64,000 bases of DNA from Diplolepis rosae (GCA_030998225.1 JAPYXD010000727.1:3534001-3598000); one strand, 5' to 3'. Numbered from the stretch's first letter, positions 39,001 to 54,000 are shown. The notes: a model not told the origin generated them from the letters alone. Made by a program: numbers and translations.

Positions 39001-42000
39001 AAAAGTAATGAATGAATTTTTGAAGCAATAAAAAAAAATGCAAAAAAATTTTATTTTACATGAGCTCCCCCCTTAATACAAATAAAGAATGGAGAAAATT
39101 GCTCATTCAATTGATATTTTGCATAAAACGCATCGTGAAATTTCCTGGTTTAAATGTTTTCTTATGATTTCAATGACAGTTTTACATCAGTCAATACTAG
39201 ATGAGTCGAAGAGGCTGGAAAGCAGCGAAGAGAACTTCTCATCCACAAGTTCAAAGGGCGAAATTTTATCCACTGCCAAAGGAGACGTAGAATACGTTAA
39301 TTTATTAAAAATAAGTCGGAATCAGTACGAAGATCCATGTAAGTTAAACATTATCCTCAAAAATAAGTTTTTTTTCAATAAAACTTCTTTTTTGCTTGCG
39401 TTACAAAGATCAATAAGATTTTTTTCATGCAGCAGATGAATATTCTAATGCCAAAAGACACCACAGTGGTCACTTTCGACACAAAACTGCAGAAGTTTGG
39501 GACCCGCATCCGCAGTATGAATTTACAGCTTTTGGGAAATATTTTCATTTGCTTCTTTCTTACGATTCCACCTTTGTTTATCCAGGCATGAAGGTGATTC
39601 TTTGATTATTAATTTTTGAACTCATAAGATATTTATTTACATCTATATAAAATCATCATCCTGTTTTATTTTATCCAATTCAAGGTCACGCACGTTAGAA
39701 AAAATACCACTAAATGGGAACACGCTGGCCAACACTTGCATTGTTTTTATAGTGGATCTGTAGAAGGAGACCCTAATTCCATGGTGGCCGTGAATTTATG
39801 CGGTGGGATGGTAAGAAATTTCTATATATCCTTTTCAAAATGAAATTAGAATACTCAAAATAGACAAAATTATTTGGAATTTTTGTAGAATTATCACCCT
39901 CCATAATATGTAATAACAGATAGAAAAAAATCGATCTAGTTGGGGGTTAAAAAATAAATGAAACATTCATATTTAATTAATCATGAGCGACGTTTCATTG
40001 GCTTGGTTCGCCAACCTCTTCAGGCTATATTTATTGAAAAAATTGTTTATATGTCAATGAAACGAAAATATAACAAATAAAAAAATTTTCTATAATTAAG
40101 ATTTTGGAAATCTAAATTATAATTACCTAAAATTTTCTGAAGTTTTACATTTAAAACACTTAGGAAGTCAAGAATTAGAACACAAATAAGAATTACAGTC
40201 AGATGGTAAGTCCAAAAGTTAAATTCTAACAAATTCCAAAAGGTGTTCCACAATTCAGTTAGAATTTAACTTTTGGACTTACCATGTGACTGTAATTATG
40301 ATTTGGATTTTCAAAATTTTAATTATACAATTTTTTTAGTTGTTATATTTTCGTTTCATTAACATGTAAACAATTTTTTCAATAAATATATCTTGAAGAG
40401 GTTGGCGAACCAAGCCAATGAAACGTCGCTCATGATTAATTAAAGATGAGTGTTTCATTTATTTTTTAACCCCCAACTAGATCGATTTTTTTCTATCTAT
40501 TATAAAATTATTTAGTCTTAATAAAAGAGAATAGACGAAAATATATTCCCAAGCAGAAAGCAGTAGTTACGGAAACTTTAGTCAGCCCTAGTCTTGTAAA
40601 TATTTCTAAGAATGAATTACAATTTCTTAGAACTATTTACGCTCCACAAAACACTGCAAGGGTATAAAAGATATCATTGCGTCTGTTGCAATCTTCTCTG
40701 GAGAAAAACACTTTTAGAAAAAGTTCTATTCCGAGAAGACTGAGGAGAAGCATATCCGTTTTAAGTGTATTTCAATTACTTGTTTGAATATCACGCAAAA
40801 TATAGCTTTCGATTGCGAGAACTTGAATAAAAATTTAAGTAATAATCACGAAGTTCAAATTAATTTCTTTTCAATTTCCAATAACATTTAATTCAAATTA
40901 TTATTCTCAGAAAAGTTTGATAATTCACACTCATAAAATAAAAAATAATTTAAATTAAATTAAAATTTTAATATCACATCGTTATATTCCAAGTAATGAC
41001 AATTTTGGAATACTCTTATCTTCAATTTTTATAACAGTCATGGAATTTATTTGTTGATTTAACGTTTCTTTTTATGTTTTAATAAACGAAACTTTTTGCA
41101 GAAGACTAAAGAACTGCTTAGTATTCGAACAATTTTAATCCCTGGAATGAAATAAATCTTACATTGCACACTAGAAGACTTGACAGAAAAAGAGAAGTCT
41201 CATTTGAACTTCCTCAATGCATATTTTATTATATTCCAAACTCGGATGAATCCTGTCGTTTCCTTATGCGAGAACGTGTATAATGCTGTAAATTGCAAGC
41301 AATGAAGCACGACGCGTGTGAAAATTCATGATTTCCGTTTCAGACAGGTCATATAACGACGTCAACCGGAAGTTACCTCATTAAGCCTGCGAAGCGCTGG
41401 ACTGATGATGAGGATACATCAACCGATAGACCAATGCAGCATGCGATATACAAGATATCTTCTGTAGATTCTACTCTTACGAATGATCTGCCAAACAACC
41501 ACGAGTGTGGTGTCATCGGTACGGTATATATCAGGTTGTGCTTCACTGACTATCCACTGAAATAATCCTCCACTCTCTCTTTCATTTATTCTTCTTTGAC
41601 AAATAACTGCTATCACTGTTGTCTAATTCATCTTATTCCATTCTCACATTCGATTCAGGAATCCTGAAAACAGAAATTTATTCCTGATTAGCTTCTACAA
41701 GTAGATACAGTACCGGTCAGAATTGTGGGATCACCTGTTTTTCAATAATTGCTTAAATTATCCTAATTTAAATTATGTAAGTAAAAAAATTTGTTCTTTT
41801 AATTAAATTCAAAGCTATTAAAATTCTTAATAAAATGAGCCCAGCATGAATTCGTTTTGTTAAATTTTGAAGAAGTTATTGCAGAAATAATCAAGATGTC
41901 AATGCTTTTTTTAATTTTAAATAACTTTCGAAATTATCAACATTTTTTAATGTTCTTGGACTAATTTTAAAGCTAAATTTCTACAAAATCTTTTTCTAAC

Positions 42001-45000
42001 ATACTGCTTGAGGTTAAAGTTCAAATAAAAAAGTTGGAAAAATTCCAATATTGCTTTTGCTGAGAAAAACATTTTTATAAGATATATAAAACATATAAAC
42101 ATGAATTTTGTATTGGATTCCCTTAAAATATATATTCATATGATCTTTATTATGATTTACTTATAGATGAAATGTTTTCAAAATTCCCCTACTTTTTTGT
42201 TACAATTTCAACTCTTTGCATTATGCAAGAAAAAAATTATACATTGATAATGACAATTTTCTGCAATTTTGTAGAATCTTAGCTTTAAAATGAGCCCAAG
42301 AGCATTATAAAATGTTAATTATTTCAAAAGTTATTTAAAATTTAAGAAAACATTGAAATTTGGACTTTGTTTGCAATAAATTCTTCAAAATTCAACGAAA
42401 CGACTTCATTTTGGACTCATTTTAAAGATAATTTAGATGGCTTTCACATTATTAAGAGTACAAGTTTCATCACTCATAGAATTATAATTAAGATAATTTA
42501 AGTAATCATCGAAAAACAGGTGGTCCCACAATTCTGACCGATAGTGTAATCTTTATGTAAAGAACCATAATAGAACAATGATTTCTTATTAAAGAAAATT
42601 CGATTTATTTCTATTAAAATCTTTGAATTATTCATACTATAATTTCTGGTTTTTCAGTTCCAAAATTCTAAAATCAGAAATGACCTAACATACCAGAAAT
42701 CTTATCTTTGAAAAATCTGTTTTTGCTGTAGAAAATACTCAGAATTGGCAGAAAAAAAATGTATTCTACTTTGTTAGACAAATTAGGGTTTGGGTCATCC
42801 CTGAATGAATTAGACAATCACCGTAATGACCTGGGCCTCAATTAAAAATAGCTTAGCCCTCTAAATTGTTAATAAATCTTGAGAAGAGGTCGAATCTAAC
42901 AGGTCGTGGGAGGAAATTATTTCAGAGTGTCCTTCCGTCTGGAAATAAGAGTATATTAGAGACTTATTTTAAAAAGTGACATGTTAAATTAACATTCAAC
43001 TTATAAACTCACAATTATTACTAAGATTATTTAAAATTGGTTATTCAGGCCAATTATTGTCATAATTAATCAAAACATTTTAAAGCCATCCAATTCTCTA
43101 TGATCCAAATTATAAAGTCGGTGATTTCGAAATCCAATAATTTCTTAACATACATCCTCTTTTCCTTAGATTTCAGTAACCACTAAAATTAATTTTTTAT
43201 ACTCACTGATGAAGCAATAAGATTACTGAGAAATCAGAAGGTTTGCTAACTTTATTGCCACCATGTGCTCAATTAGGACGAAGCGTAATCACTTTGATAG
43301 AACCCTAAAGCAATGTTCGATTGGGTTAATTAAGATTCCCTTAACATGGGTTCTCTTAGGTATATATTACTAAAATTGCATCATCGATTACGACTTGACC
43401 TCGACTTGCATTCTTAACTGAAATGATGGAGATCGAAGGAAACCTTCTTGTAGGCCTATACTCAATCGTACGTGCTCAATCGAACACCTGTATGGCAAAT
43501 AAGTGGAGATAAACAGGTGGTACAGACTACAGACACTTACGTCATTCTCAGCCTCCGGCACTTTCGGCTCGGTCTGAGAACTTGGACAATGTTTGCCCCG
43601 AGGTGTAACATCGAGTCGAGACAGGTTGGCGTCTTCCGGGGATTTCGCATACCAATCTACATGTTTTTCTTCTTTTCCCCTTTTCATTTAATTGTCGTCT
43701 TATTTCAGTTAGATATACCTACATTTTTGTTGCAGTTTTCTATCGACTCTGTTCTTTTATATTTTATTATTTTTCTATTGTGTTTTTATTCTTTATTGTA
43801 TTTTTAAAATTCTATTATTATTACCCTTCATTATAATGTATGATTCATCCGATGATATTATAATTGATTGATAATAATCATTTACTCGGATGTAAAGTAA
43901 GCTTTGTGATTAATTACGTGGATTTGTAAGCATCTGAGGTTAAAGATTTATTCAAGTAAATAAAACAAGATTTACATAAATTAACATAAAATTACATTTT
44001 AAATTTAGTCATAAAATATAAGAAGTTGAAATCAATTAATCAAAAAAACACGACACAAGACAAAGTAATATGAGTAAAGAATAGAGTCTCATTCACACAC
44101 ACTTTGTATATTGGATTTTATGAAATTGGGTTTAATTGGAGAAAAAATCAAAGCTACTTTAATCACTTCGAAAGTAGAATCCCTCGAAGCTAAAATTATT
44201 CAAATTGTTTTGAAATGAAATCCATCTGAAAATAACGCGGGTCAGTTGTCAGTTCAACAAAAGAAACTTTATATAATTGAAATAAATCAACTGCCCACCC
44301 CTGGTAAAAACATTAATTAATTGTAACAATTACAATGAAAAATTGACCTCCTCAATATTAAAGTAAAAAATAATGTACATAAAAAACCTTAAAGCTCACT
44401 AAGTCATGTTAGCAATGCAGAAGAAAAATATATTTTCCATCATTTTTCACTATTAAACAAGATTAGTACGATTTATGTAACTAAAAACTTTAATTGGATA
44501 TTTCAAAGAACACTCAGTGCAAAATCTAAAAAGCAAAAACATACTGACCTACTGATTGAGAACAGCTAGTTCTGCTTCATTCATAGCAAAACAGGATTGC
44601 AACCTACTATACTCCTACCAACACTGTAATTAAAATATTATTTTTACGACCTATTAATTTCAGTAAGCATAACAATTGAATATATCATTGATTTTTTAAC
44701 ATTCTTTGTACCTTCTGATTTCTCAATTGCTTTATTTTTCACTTTCATAATGAAATTAAATTGGAAAATTGAAAACCATTAAATTTGAAAATACTATTAA
44801 ACCTATAAATTGAAATTTAATCTCCATTGATTATCAATGATTGCAGATTACTCGGAAAATGATTCAAATCTACCTTTAAATGACAGTTCTGGTGGACAAG
44901 TTTACGTTGGAGAGCAACACCGAAGGCGTAAACGCAGACTTTTATGGAAGAACACGTCCCTAGGTGATTCTGAAATTGAGAACGCTTCCACCTGGAATCA

Positions 45001-48000
45001 AAGCCGGTATGATGAAATCAACTTTTTTCAAATTTATATAGATCTATGTTGGTTCTTAATACTTGACGTTTCCAATCTGGTACTTGTGTCCTCTATCAAG
45101 TTTAACACAGAATAAAACAACCTAGATTGGTGTGTGTCAAGTCTTAAGTGGGCACAAGTCGAAGCAAGAGTTGGCCTGGTGAACTAATTGGATTGGAATA
45201 ACTGAGACACATTTTTTAACATGTCTAAAGCTTTTTAAACGGGTTTTGCTTTGTCCGGGACTGAGAAAACAACTTTTGTTGCAGATACGACTCGATGGAG
45301 CGAGAAAGAGTTTACCCGACCGAGAATGATCCGTACTCGAGTCATCAATCCGTCGAAACTGATTCTGATAATTCTGAAGGTTGGAGAACCCGGAGGGCCA
45401 TTCCCCGAGAGTATTTTATTGAGATTATGGTAGTTGCTGATTCCAAGATGATGGAATACCATGGAGATGGACTTGTTAGTTACATTTTAGTCCTTATGAA
45501 TATGGTGAGGACTCTGTAATTTAAAAGTGATTGTCAAAAATTTCAAAAAAAGTAGAAAATTAAGTTTCTATTTTGGCAATTTTGGTTTAAGCGTCAATAG
45601 TAAAAGTTTACTTTCTGATATAATATTTGTTGCCCTTATATGGAAGATTTTTGGAGGTTTTTTCGAAACCCAAGAATTTACCTCTAGTTTGAATCTGTTT
45701 TCTAGAGATCCAATCTAGATTAAATCAACAATTGTCAATAGAGTCTTTAATGATCTTTAATGCCTATGAAAGATGCTGTCTAATCCAATCCATCAAAACT
45801 ACGTTTCCTGGTTGTAGATTCTAAATAAGCAAGTCATTGATTTCACAGCTGAATACAAAGATCGCACATAGCTACCTATTGAGCTAATCAGGCTTAACAA
45901 TTGCTATCGCCTTCCGTGGATAATTTGTATTTGTTTTATAAAATAGCAGTCAATCATTTTTAAAGTAATGTATACATATCAGAATATCGATTCCATATGA
46001 AGGAATCTAAAAGAATTTTTATTCTAAAGCTCTAATTTTATGAGAAATTATCAATTCCAGATGATTTAGTTAGTAAAAAATTATGAAGAAATAATATTTT
46101 TATTTTTGTTTAAATGTTTTTTTAAATATTAAAAACCATAGAATTCCTTTTTCAAGTCTATTCAGAAGTGTGTTTATTAGAGAACATTAGCTTACGAGTC
46201 TGGAATTCTTATTTTTCAATGCCGCACCGATTAATGTGTATGTACACTGTTTTGTATGCGGATGTAAGTAGAAAATTTACGACGGCGTTCGACTACTAAA
46301 AATTCCTATCCCGTAAGCTGAGAATTGCAGTCAAAACATTTGAAGAAGACTTAATGCACTTTTCAAGGACGTCCTAGAAGCTTTTAAAAATTATAAAAGA
46401 TCAAATAGAATTCAACTTTAAACATTTTAAAGAAATATAAAATAAATAGTTATATGTTTTATATTTTTCTTTTGTGAAAGGTATCTCGTATATTCAAAGA
46501 CTCATCAATTGGCAACCCAATCAGCATCGCTGTGGTGAAAATAGTTAACACAGACGAGATTTTTGCTATAAAGGACAAAGAAATTGATGGCATTTCTGCT
46601 GCAGAAATGCTGAAGAAGTTCTGTCACTGGCAGAAAAGAAACAATCCCCATGAGCCATCCCCTGAGCATCATGATGCTGCACTTCTCCTGACAAGGTTTC
46701 TTCATTTATCTTACTTTATTTTGTTAAGTTAAGCTTTTTTAAATGCAATTTTATATCTCAAAATTCTTCATCGTTCGATTTTTCAATTTCTAGGGAAAAC
46801 TTATGTCACAATCCTGGACAAAAGCGTTGTGATACTCTTGGTCTTGCTGAACTCGGTAGAATGTGTTCTCCTGGATCATCCTGCGCTATTGTACAAGACA
46901 ATGGTTTGGCAGCTGCATTCACCATCGCACATGAAATTGGACACGTGTGAGTGTAGCTTTTTTAAAGCACTCGCTTGACAACATTCCAGTCCATAACAAA
47001 ACGCCCGCTTTCGAATCTTTTGTCTAGACCCAGAACATGTGCGCACGCCTACGCATCAAAATTCGTCATACGATTCCGTGTTGATAATTACAAGGCAGAT
47101 TGCAAAGTTCAAGAAAAAATCTGCGTTGAAAACCTAAAATAGATCATTTTTCTTAAATTCATATTTTTACTGTCAATAATCTATGACTTCAAATATCCAA
47201 TGAATCTAGATTTGGAAGTGTAAAAATTGTAGTAGGTGATTTATGCAAACAAAAACTATGTTAATAGAAAATTAAAAATGCTTTTCAGCCTCAACATGCC
47301 ACACGATGATGATGCTAAATGCTTGAAGTTCAGGAACAGAACTAAAATGCACAATATCATGTCACGAATGCTGGATGATAAGACTTTTCCCTGGGAATGG
47401 TCCAAATGTTCTCGACATTATGTCACTGAATTCCTCGAGTAAGATTCTTCTTAAGTTAATTAAAATTCCGTTTCTGACTTATCATAATGTGACTTTATAA
47501 ATAACATCCTTACTATTATCTCATAAATTTTACAGTGCGGGATATGCAACATGTTTATTAGATGAACCTAGTATAAAAATGTCTATATCTAGTACTGGTC
47601 GCTTACCTGGTGAAGACTTCACAGAAAATAAACAATGCGAACTAATTTTTGGTCCAGGATCAAAAATTTGTCCTCACATGATCAGCGATGGTAAGTTACG
47701 TCAGTCCTTTTTATAAAACCAGTCGAACTTCTAATTAATTCAAAGCTATATTGCAATCTATAAATGTAAAATATTTAGGATTGTAAATGTTTTAAGGCCA
47801 TAAATCTACCAGGACTGCTGACTAAATCAATAAAATCAGTTTCTCGGTTTTCTCCAAGATCTATCCACAATAGGGAATTTTTTCAGCTGAAACTTTAGGA
47901 CATAATAGAGGAAATATTAGCGGATGACTGTAGAGTTCAATTAATTATGAAAAAAAAAAATCCTGTTTTACCGACACTAAAATTTTGTTAATTTTTGAAA

Positions 48001-51000
48001 ACTAATTAAAGTCTACAGCCATCCGCTAATAGGTCTTTTATTATGTCCTAAGTTTCAGCTAAAAAAATTAATTATTGTGCAAAAATCTTGGGAGAAACTC
48101 ATTTTATTGATTTAGTCAGCTGTACTAGTTGATCCATGGCCTTAAATTTAAAAAAAGCATCATCTCGATACGAGAATAAAAAGTTTAAGATGTAATTCCG
48201 TTGACCGTGTTTGTTACCGGCCAGGCAGTGTGCAAGAGATTATGGTGCACCGCACCGCTCTATGATAAGACGCAACAGTGTCATACTCAACATATGCCAT
48301 GGGCTGATGGGACAGCTTGCGGCGAAAACAAATGGTGCCATAGGGGCGAGTGCGTCTCTCGTAAACAGCTAAGGACAGTGGATGGACAATGGGGTAGCTG
48401 GGGACGCTATGGGGAATGTTCCAGAACCTGCGGAGGAGGGATCAAGAAAAAATTTAGGGAATGCAACAATCCGCCTCCACAACACGGTGGAAACTATTGT
48501 ATCGGGGAACGTGTCAAATATCGGAACTGCGGGACCAAGGAGTGTCCAGTTCACACCCCTGACTTCCGGTAAAATCTTCACTAATAAAATGACTAATTAT
48601 AACAACAATTAATTTAGCACCATTCTGATTAAATCACAAAAAGTAATGACAATATCTATCAGACTATCTTACTTTTTATCGCGACCTAGTTCCGAATTTT
48701 TTTTTTTGTTTAAAGTATTTAATTGCGTGTGTGCGTATGTGTCACTACTGGTAATAAAAAAAACTTTCAGAAAATCACGTGAAAAATTGAATAATAAATC
48801 TATTTTAGAGAAGAGCAGTGTGCAGCGTTCAACAATAACAACTTAAACATCCGGAACCTGGATCGGGACGTCAAATGGCATGCCAAATATACAAGAAGTA
48901 AGTAAATGAGCATGAGCATCAAGATCCCTGCTGAGTGGCACCTAGATGACTTTTCTTCCCCTCTTCCTAGCGCCGAATTATTTCGTACTGAGAGAGGAAG
49001 AAAGGCCTGGGTGCATTCGTCAGCAGGTGATAGCAAGCAGGTAGAAATGATTTGCCGTCTCGCTGCCTCCAGTACTTCCGGAGGACCGTTGCAAGCTGTT
49101 TTGTCAAGTGGAAAGCAATCAGTACTACATGCTGCGCGATAAGGTGATAGATGGAACACCCTGTGGACCAGATACCTTCCACATGTGTGTCAACGGTCGT
49201 TGCAAACCTGCTGGATGTGATCATCTCCTTAACTCCACTGCCGTGATAGACACCTGCGGCGTCTGCAGGGGCGACAACTCCACCTGTCAGAGGATCAGGG
49301 GTTCTTTCAATTCTAGTGCGTATGGATACACCAAGGTTACGAAGATCCCAGCTGGAAGCAGTTTCATCGACATTAAACAGCATGGTTGGGGAGGATCACA
49401 TAACGATAGCAACTACTTAGGTTAGCAATTTATAAGTTTTAAAATATATGTATTTAAATATGGAAATTTTGTCTGTTTTATTTTAAGAGTATTTTTAGGA
49501 ATTTGATACTTGATTCTAAATTTACCATATTTTGCATTTATATCTCGGAATTTGGTTTCGAATTTTAAAGAGAACTTCTGAATTTTTAAATAAATTATAG
49601 ACTTTGTTTTGCAGTTTTGCGATTAGCAGAAAGCGGAGAGTATATCTTAAATGGAAATTTTATGGTGATGCATCGAAAAGTAATTGTGCGACCTGAAATG
49701 GCAATAGAATACAGTGGGCCTGAATCTATTATAGAACGTCTCAATAGTTCAAGACCAATAAATGCAGACCTAATTTTAGAGGTATATGAATCAGAAAAAT
49801 TGATATCTTTGATTGTTATTTTATATATTTTCATGGTTTACAAGTTAAATCTAACCTACGGTACTTATTTTCTGCTTAGGTCTTGTCCGTAGGAAACGTT
49901 TCACCACCGCAAATAACCTACGAATACACAGTACCAAAGAAAATTTTGGAGCAGTATACCTGGATTCTCAGTAACTGGTCAGAATGCAATTTGAGCTGCC
50001 AGGGGACAAAGTACCGCACAGCTGAGTGCAGAGGCACTGAACACAAAAATGTTGTGTCAGATCATTATTGTCGAGGTGATGAAAAGCCAAAAGAAGAGAG
50101 TCAGACCTGCAACAATCATTGCGTTCTTCAGTGAGTTCATTTTTTTCTTCCAATCACTGATCAAATATTTACCAATTAATTCAGAATCCATTCATCTAAC
50201 CTGCTTATCAAAAACATTATTACACTTAACCCACTCTAGATGGCAAATCACATCGAGGTCAGAATGTTCGAGTTATTGCGGTCTTGGGACCCGTACAGTC
50301 ACTTCTCGCTGCGTTCAGTTCGTCCATTCCCTTGATAACCGTCAAACTCGACCAGTTCCCGAATACATATGTTCACACTTGGAACGACCTAAAGAAAAAG
50401 AAATTTGTACTGGGTCATGTCACGATGTTCGATGGAGTTACGGAAATTGGGGTGCCTGTTCAATCACCTGTGGTGGTGGTATGCAGATCAGATCAGCTAG
50501 TTGCGTCGACTCCAAGGATCGACCAGTTCTTGATGAAAAGTGCTCTTCACAGGAGAAAATAGTGACGCAGATCTGTGGGCAGGAGATATGTCCTAAATGG
50601 GATTTTGGAGATTGGACTCCGGTAGGAAATTCTTCATATCTGGACATAATGAGCCGAGTTTTAAAAAAAAGTAAACATAGTAAATTAAAAACTTGGTTTT
50701 CAGTGTTCAGTCACCTGTGGATTAGGAAAAAGACAGAGACCCTACTGGTGCCAGTTGGAAAATCGTGTAGTTCATGCAAATTATTGCAGTGGATCACCTT
50801 CAGGCATTACTGAAATTTGCGATGCTGGCCCTTGTCATCAATGGCATACTGGTCAATGGAGTTCGGTAAGTTTCTTAAAAAGGGAAGTTTCTCACCCTCT
50901 AAAATAAAAAATGATAAGTGTAAATTCAAATAAAACTAAATAAGCAGTTATAGCTTAGTTTAATTTATTCTTGTTTACATTTTTAGTGTTCGGTTACTTG

Positions 51001-54000
51001 CGGCGAAGGAACTCGAAGAAGAGAAGTCACGTGTAGAGATACTAATAATATAGTTACAAACAAAACATATTGTAATTCTTTAAAGCAACCGACCGATACA
51101 TCAAGTTGCACTTCGAATCTTTGTCCTACAGCTGTAAATATCTAATATTAAATTTTACGTTTTATAAAGTTGTTTTATTATTAATTGATCATTATAATTA
51201 ATAATTGTCTGAACAACTTCATTGCAGCAAACATTACCATCTGTAACTTCTACGTTGCAGTCGCCACTTGAAGATTCATTCCAACAAGAAAATGATGTTA
51301 ATAATAATAGGATTTCATCTCGAGAAGTATTTAAATGGCACACTGAAACTTTAGATGAGGTGACAATATTTATATTTAGTTGTTCCGATGATTTATTTCA
51401 CTTAAATTTAATTATTCAAAAAAATAAAACATTGAAAGTAATTTCAAGTCTTTTAAGCGATTTTATAATTTATAAATGCTCGTGGAATTTACTATCTGCT
51501 TTGCAAACATTTTATTGGATACTTATAAAATAACAACTTTTAATACATATTTGTTTTGAAAATTTGTTTTTCAATCAGTTTTAGTATTGAAAAATTTCGA
51601 TTCTAATTTACGATAAATAGATCATTTTTTCTGATATCAAATAGGTATCCAAGAGAGGTCCGTGCAATGTACATCCATGTCCTGTGTGGAACACAGGAGA
51701 CTGGAGCCAGGTAAGTAAAAAAATTGGATTACGATTTTAACTTAAAGTGTTGATAGTACAAATTGAATTGAATGAGAATATTTTTAAACAGTGCGACGTA
51801 GCATGCGGTGAAGGTTATCAGTACCGTCAAGTTCAATGTCAAAGTTCAAGGGGAACTAGTTTACCCGATAAGGAATGTCCTATAAGGCAAAGACCCCGCC
51901 ATGTGAAGAAATGCGAGAAGCCTTCTTGCAAGCCCTTGATGCACAACTCTTTCCACAGATGGCGAACTTCAAATTGGAGTGCAGTAAGTTATCTCAATAC
52001 ATATACACAAAGAACCTTACATACAAAAAAATATATTGTATTACTTGACGAGTGTTTAATATACGAAAATTAGAGGAGATCCGCCAATTGTTCTAAAATA
52101 AAATGATTATGTAAATTATATATTGCGATATTACAGCAAATTAGAGTATAAGATAAAAAAATACATTTTTCAAAATTCAATTTTTGAGACGAACATTTTT
52201 TCTTATAATTCATCAAAATAATTTACCAGAAGCTTTTATCAAAAGCGTTTTATTTTGCTTTGAGTTTTCGAGGTAAACGGTCAGGCTCTTCGTTTTGAAA
52301 TACTTTATATATACTGGGCTTTTTTAAAGTGTTCTGCTAACTGTGGAGAAGGGGTTCAACATCGAAATGTCACCTGCCATAGAGTTAATGCTTTTGGATG
52401 GCTCGATCCAATGCCAATAGAAGGATGTCCGATAATGGACAAACCACCTGAGGAACAACCTTGCAAACTTACTGAGTGCAGTAATGAACATTATTGGACT
52501 GCTGGAAACTGGAAAAAGGTTAGAAAAAATAACAATATTCATTGTTTAAGTTCAAAAACAGTCTCATCGAAAAATTGAAATATTAAATTACACTGAAAAT
52601 ATAGAATGAAATATTTCTTGCAGTTCGACCAAATCACAATTTCTAGTATCGAAACCGCAAATCTGACAATTTACTGTTTCCCATGTATGCTTAAATTTAA
52701 AATTGCAATAATGAGACTAAAATCGAATCTTAAATACTTTTCCAGTGTAGTCATCTGTGTGGACGAAAAGGCAGACAAGTTCGAAGACTGTTTTGTCATA
52801 ACAAAGCTGGAAAAAAGGTCCCAAGATACAATTGCCCCAGAAAACTGAAGCCTCAACGAAAACGTAGATGTAACCAACGTCGATGTAGCCCTTCAACGTG
52901 TTTGGAAATGCAGAGACGATCTAAATCAACGAAAGATGGTGAATATACTCTGATTATTGGTGGAAGAAATATGTCTATTTACTGCCATGGCATGGCTGGT
53001 AAGGAGCCGAAGGAATACTTGACCTTGCCTGCTGGAGATAAAGAAAACTTTGCTGAAATTTATGATAAGAGGTGGTACTTTTTGGGATTCACTTTTTTGT
53101 ACATTTTATTTGTAAATTTTCAATTATATTTAATTTTTTCAGACTCCTTAATCCACAAACATGTCCCTTCGGTGGACAGAGAAACGATAGCTGCCATTGT
53201 GTCACTGATCTTGGAACCATTTCTGGAATTACGATGTTTAAAAGAGTACGAGTGGATCCGATTAGACTTGTTATTATCGGTAAAAAGTTTTTAATAATGA
53301 ATAATATTTGCTCGAAATATACTTCTTCTGAAAAAAGAAGAATGTAATAAAATATGTGCATAAGTGAATAAAGGAATCGAACGATTACTATTAAGTAATT
53401 ACATAGGTTTAAGTGATAAATACACAGCTTATAATTGGATTGTTGCACTTTGCGCTCGATATTGTGTCCTTCGCGGGCACTCAAATTTATTATTCATTAT
53501 TTATTATTATTATAACAAATAGATTTTATAATATTGCTGATGTGAATTCACTTTCTCAAAGTTATTTCGTCTTCGAGGAATACATTCTCATCACAACACA
53601 CGTGCTTTGCGCTCGATATTCACAACCGAAGAAAAGGAACTGAGACTCTTGATTTACAGGAAAAAAAATTATTTTTGATTTTCATTAGTATTTTTTTTAA
53701 TTGAAACGAAAAATATACATCTAATTAAAAAATGCATAGATAAGATTTCATAAACCTTTGAGCAAACAATTTTGTATTTTGACATTTTTTCGAATCTTGT
53801 ATAGTTTAGTTGAAAAATAGGATTTATTTTTTTAACGCTACTTATATATATGGAAATGAAATAAAATTTCTTTAAACTGTGATTTTTATATATAGCCAAC
53901 GATTATACATTCTCGTGGACAAAAGGAGCGAAACGTGTGGAATTTGGAAAAGCTGGCGATTGTTATAGCTTGGCTAATTGTCCTCAAGGTCGATTCAGCA

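Noticed and set aside
43388..43807. Overlapping 99- and 111-codon frames in ADAMTS intron 5
   Set aside because: Opposite strands open over the same bases, no splice pair or known domain.
48906..49142. 78-codon ORF and antisense ORFs of 119 and 138 codons near 49 kb
   Set aside because: Shadows of the ADAMTS Cys-rich exons in other frames.
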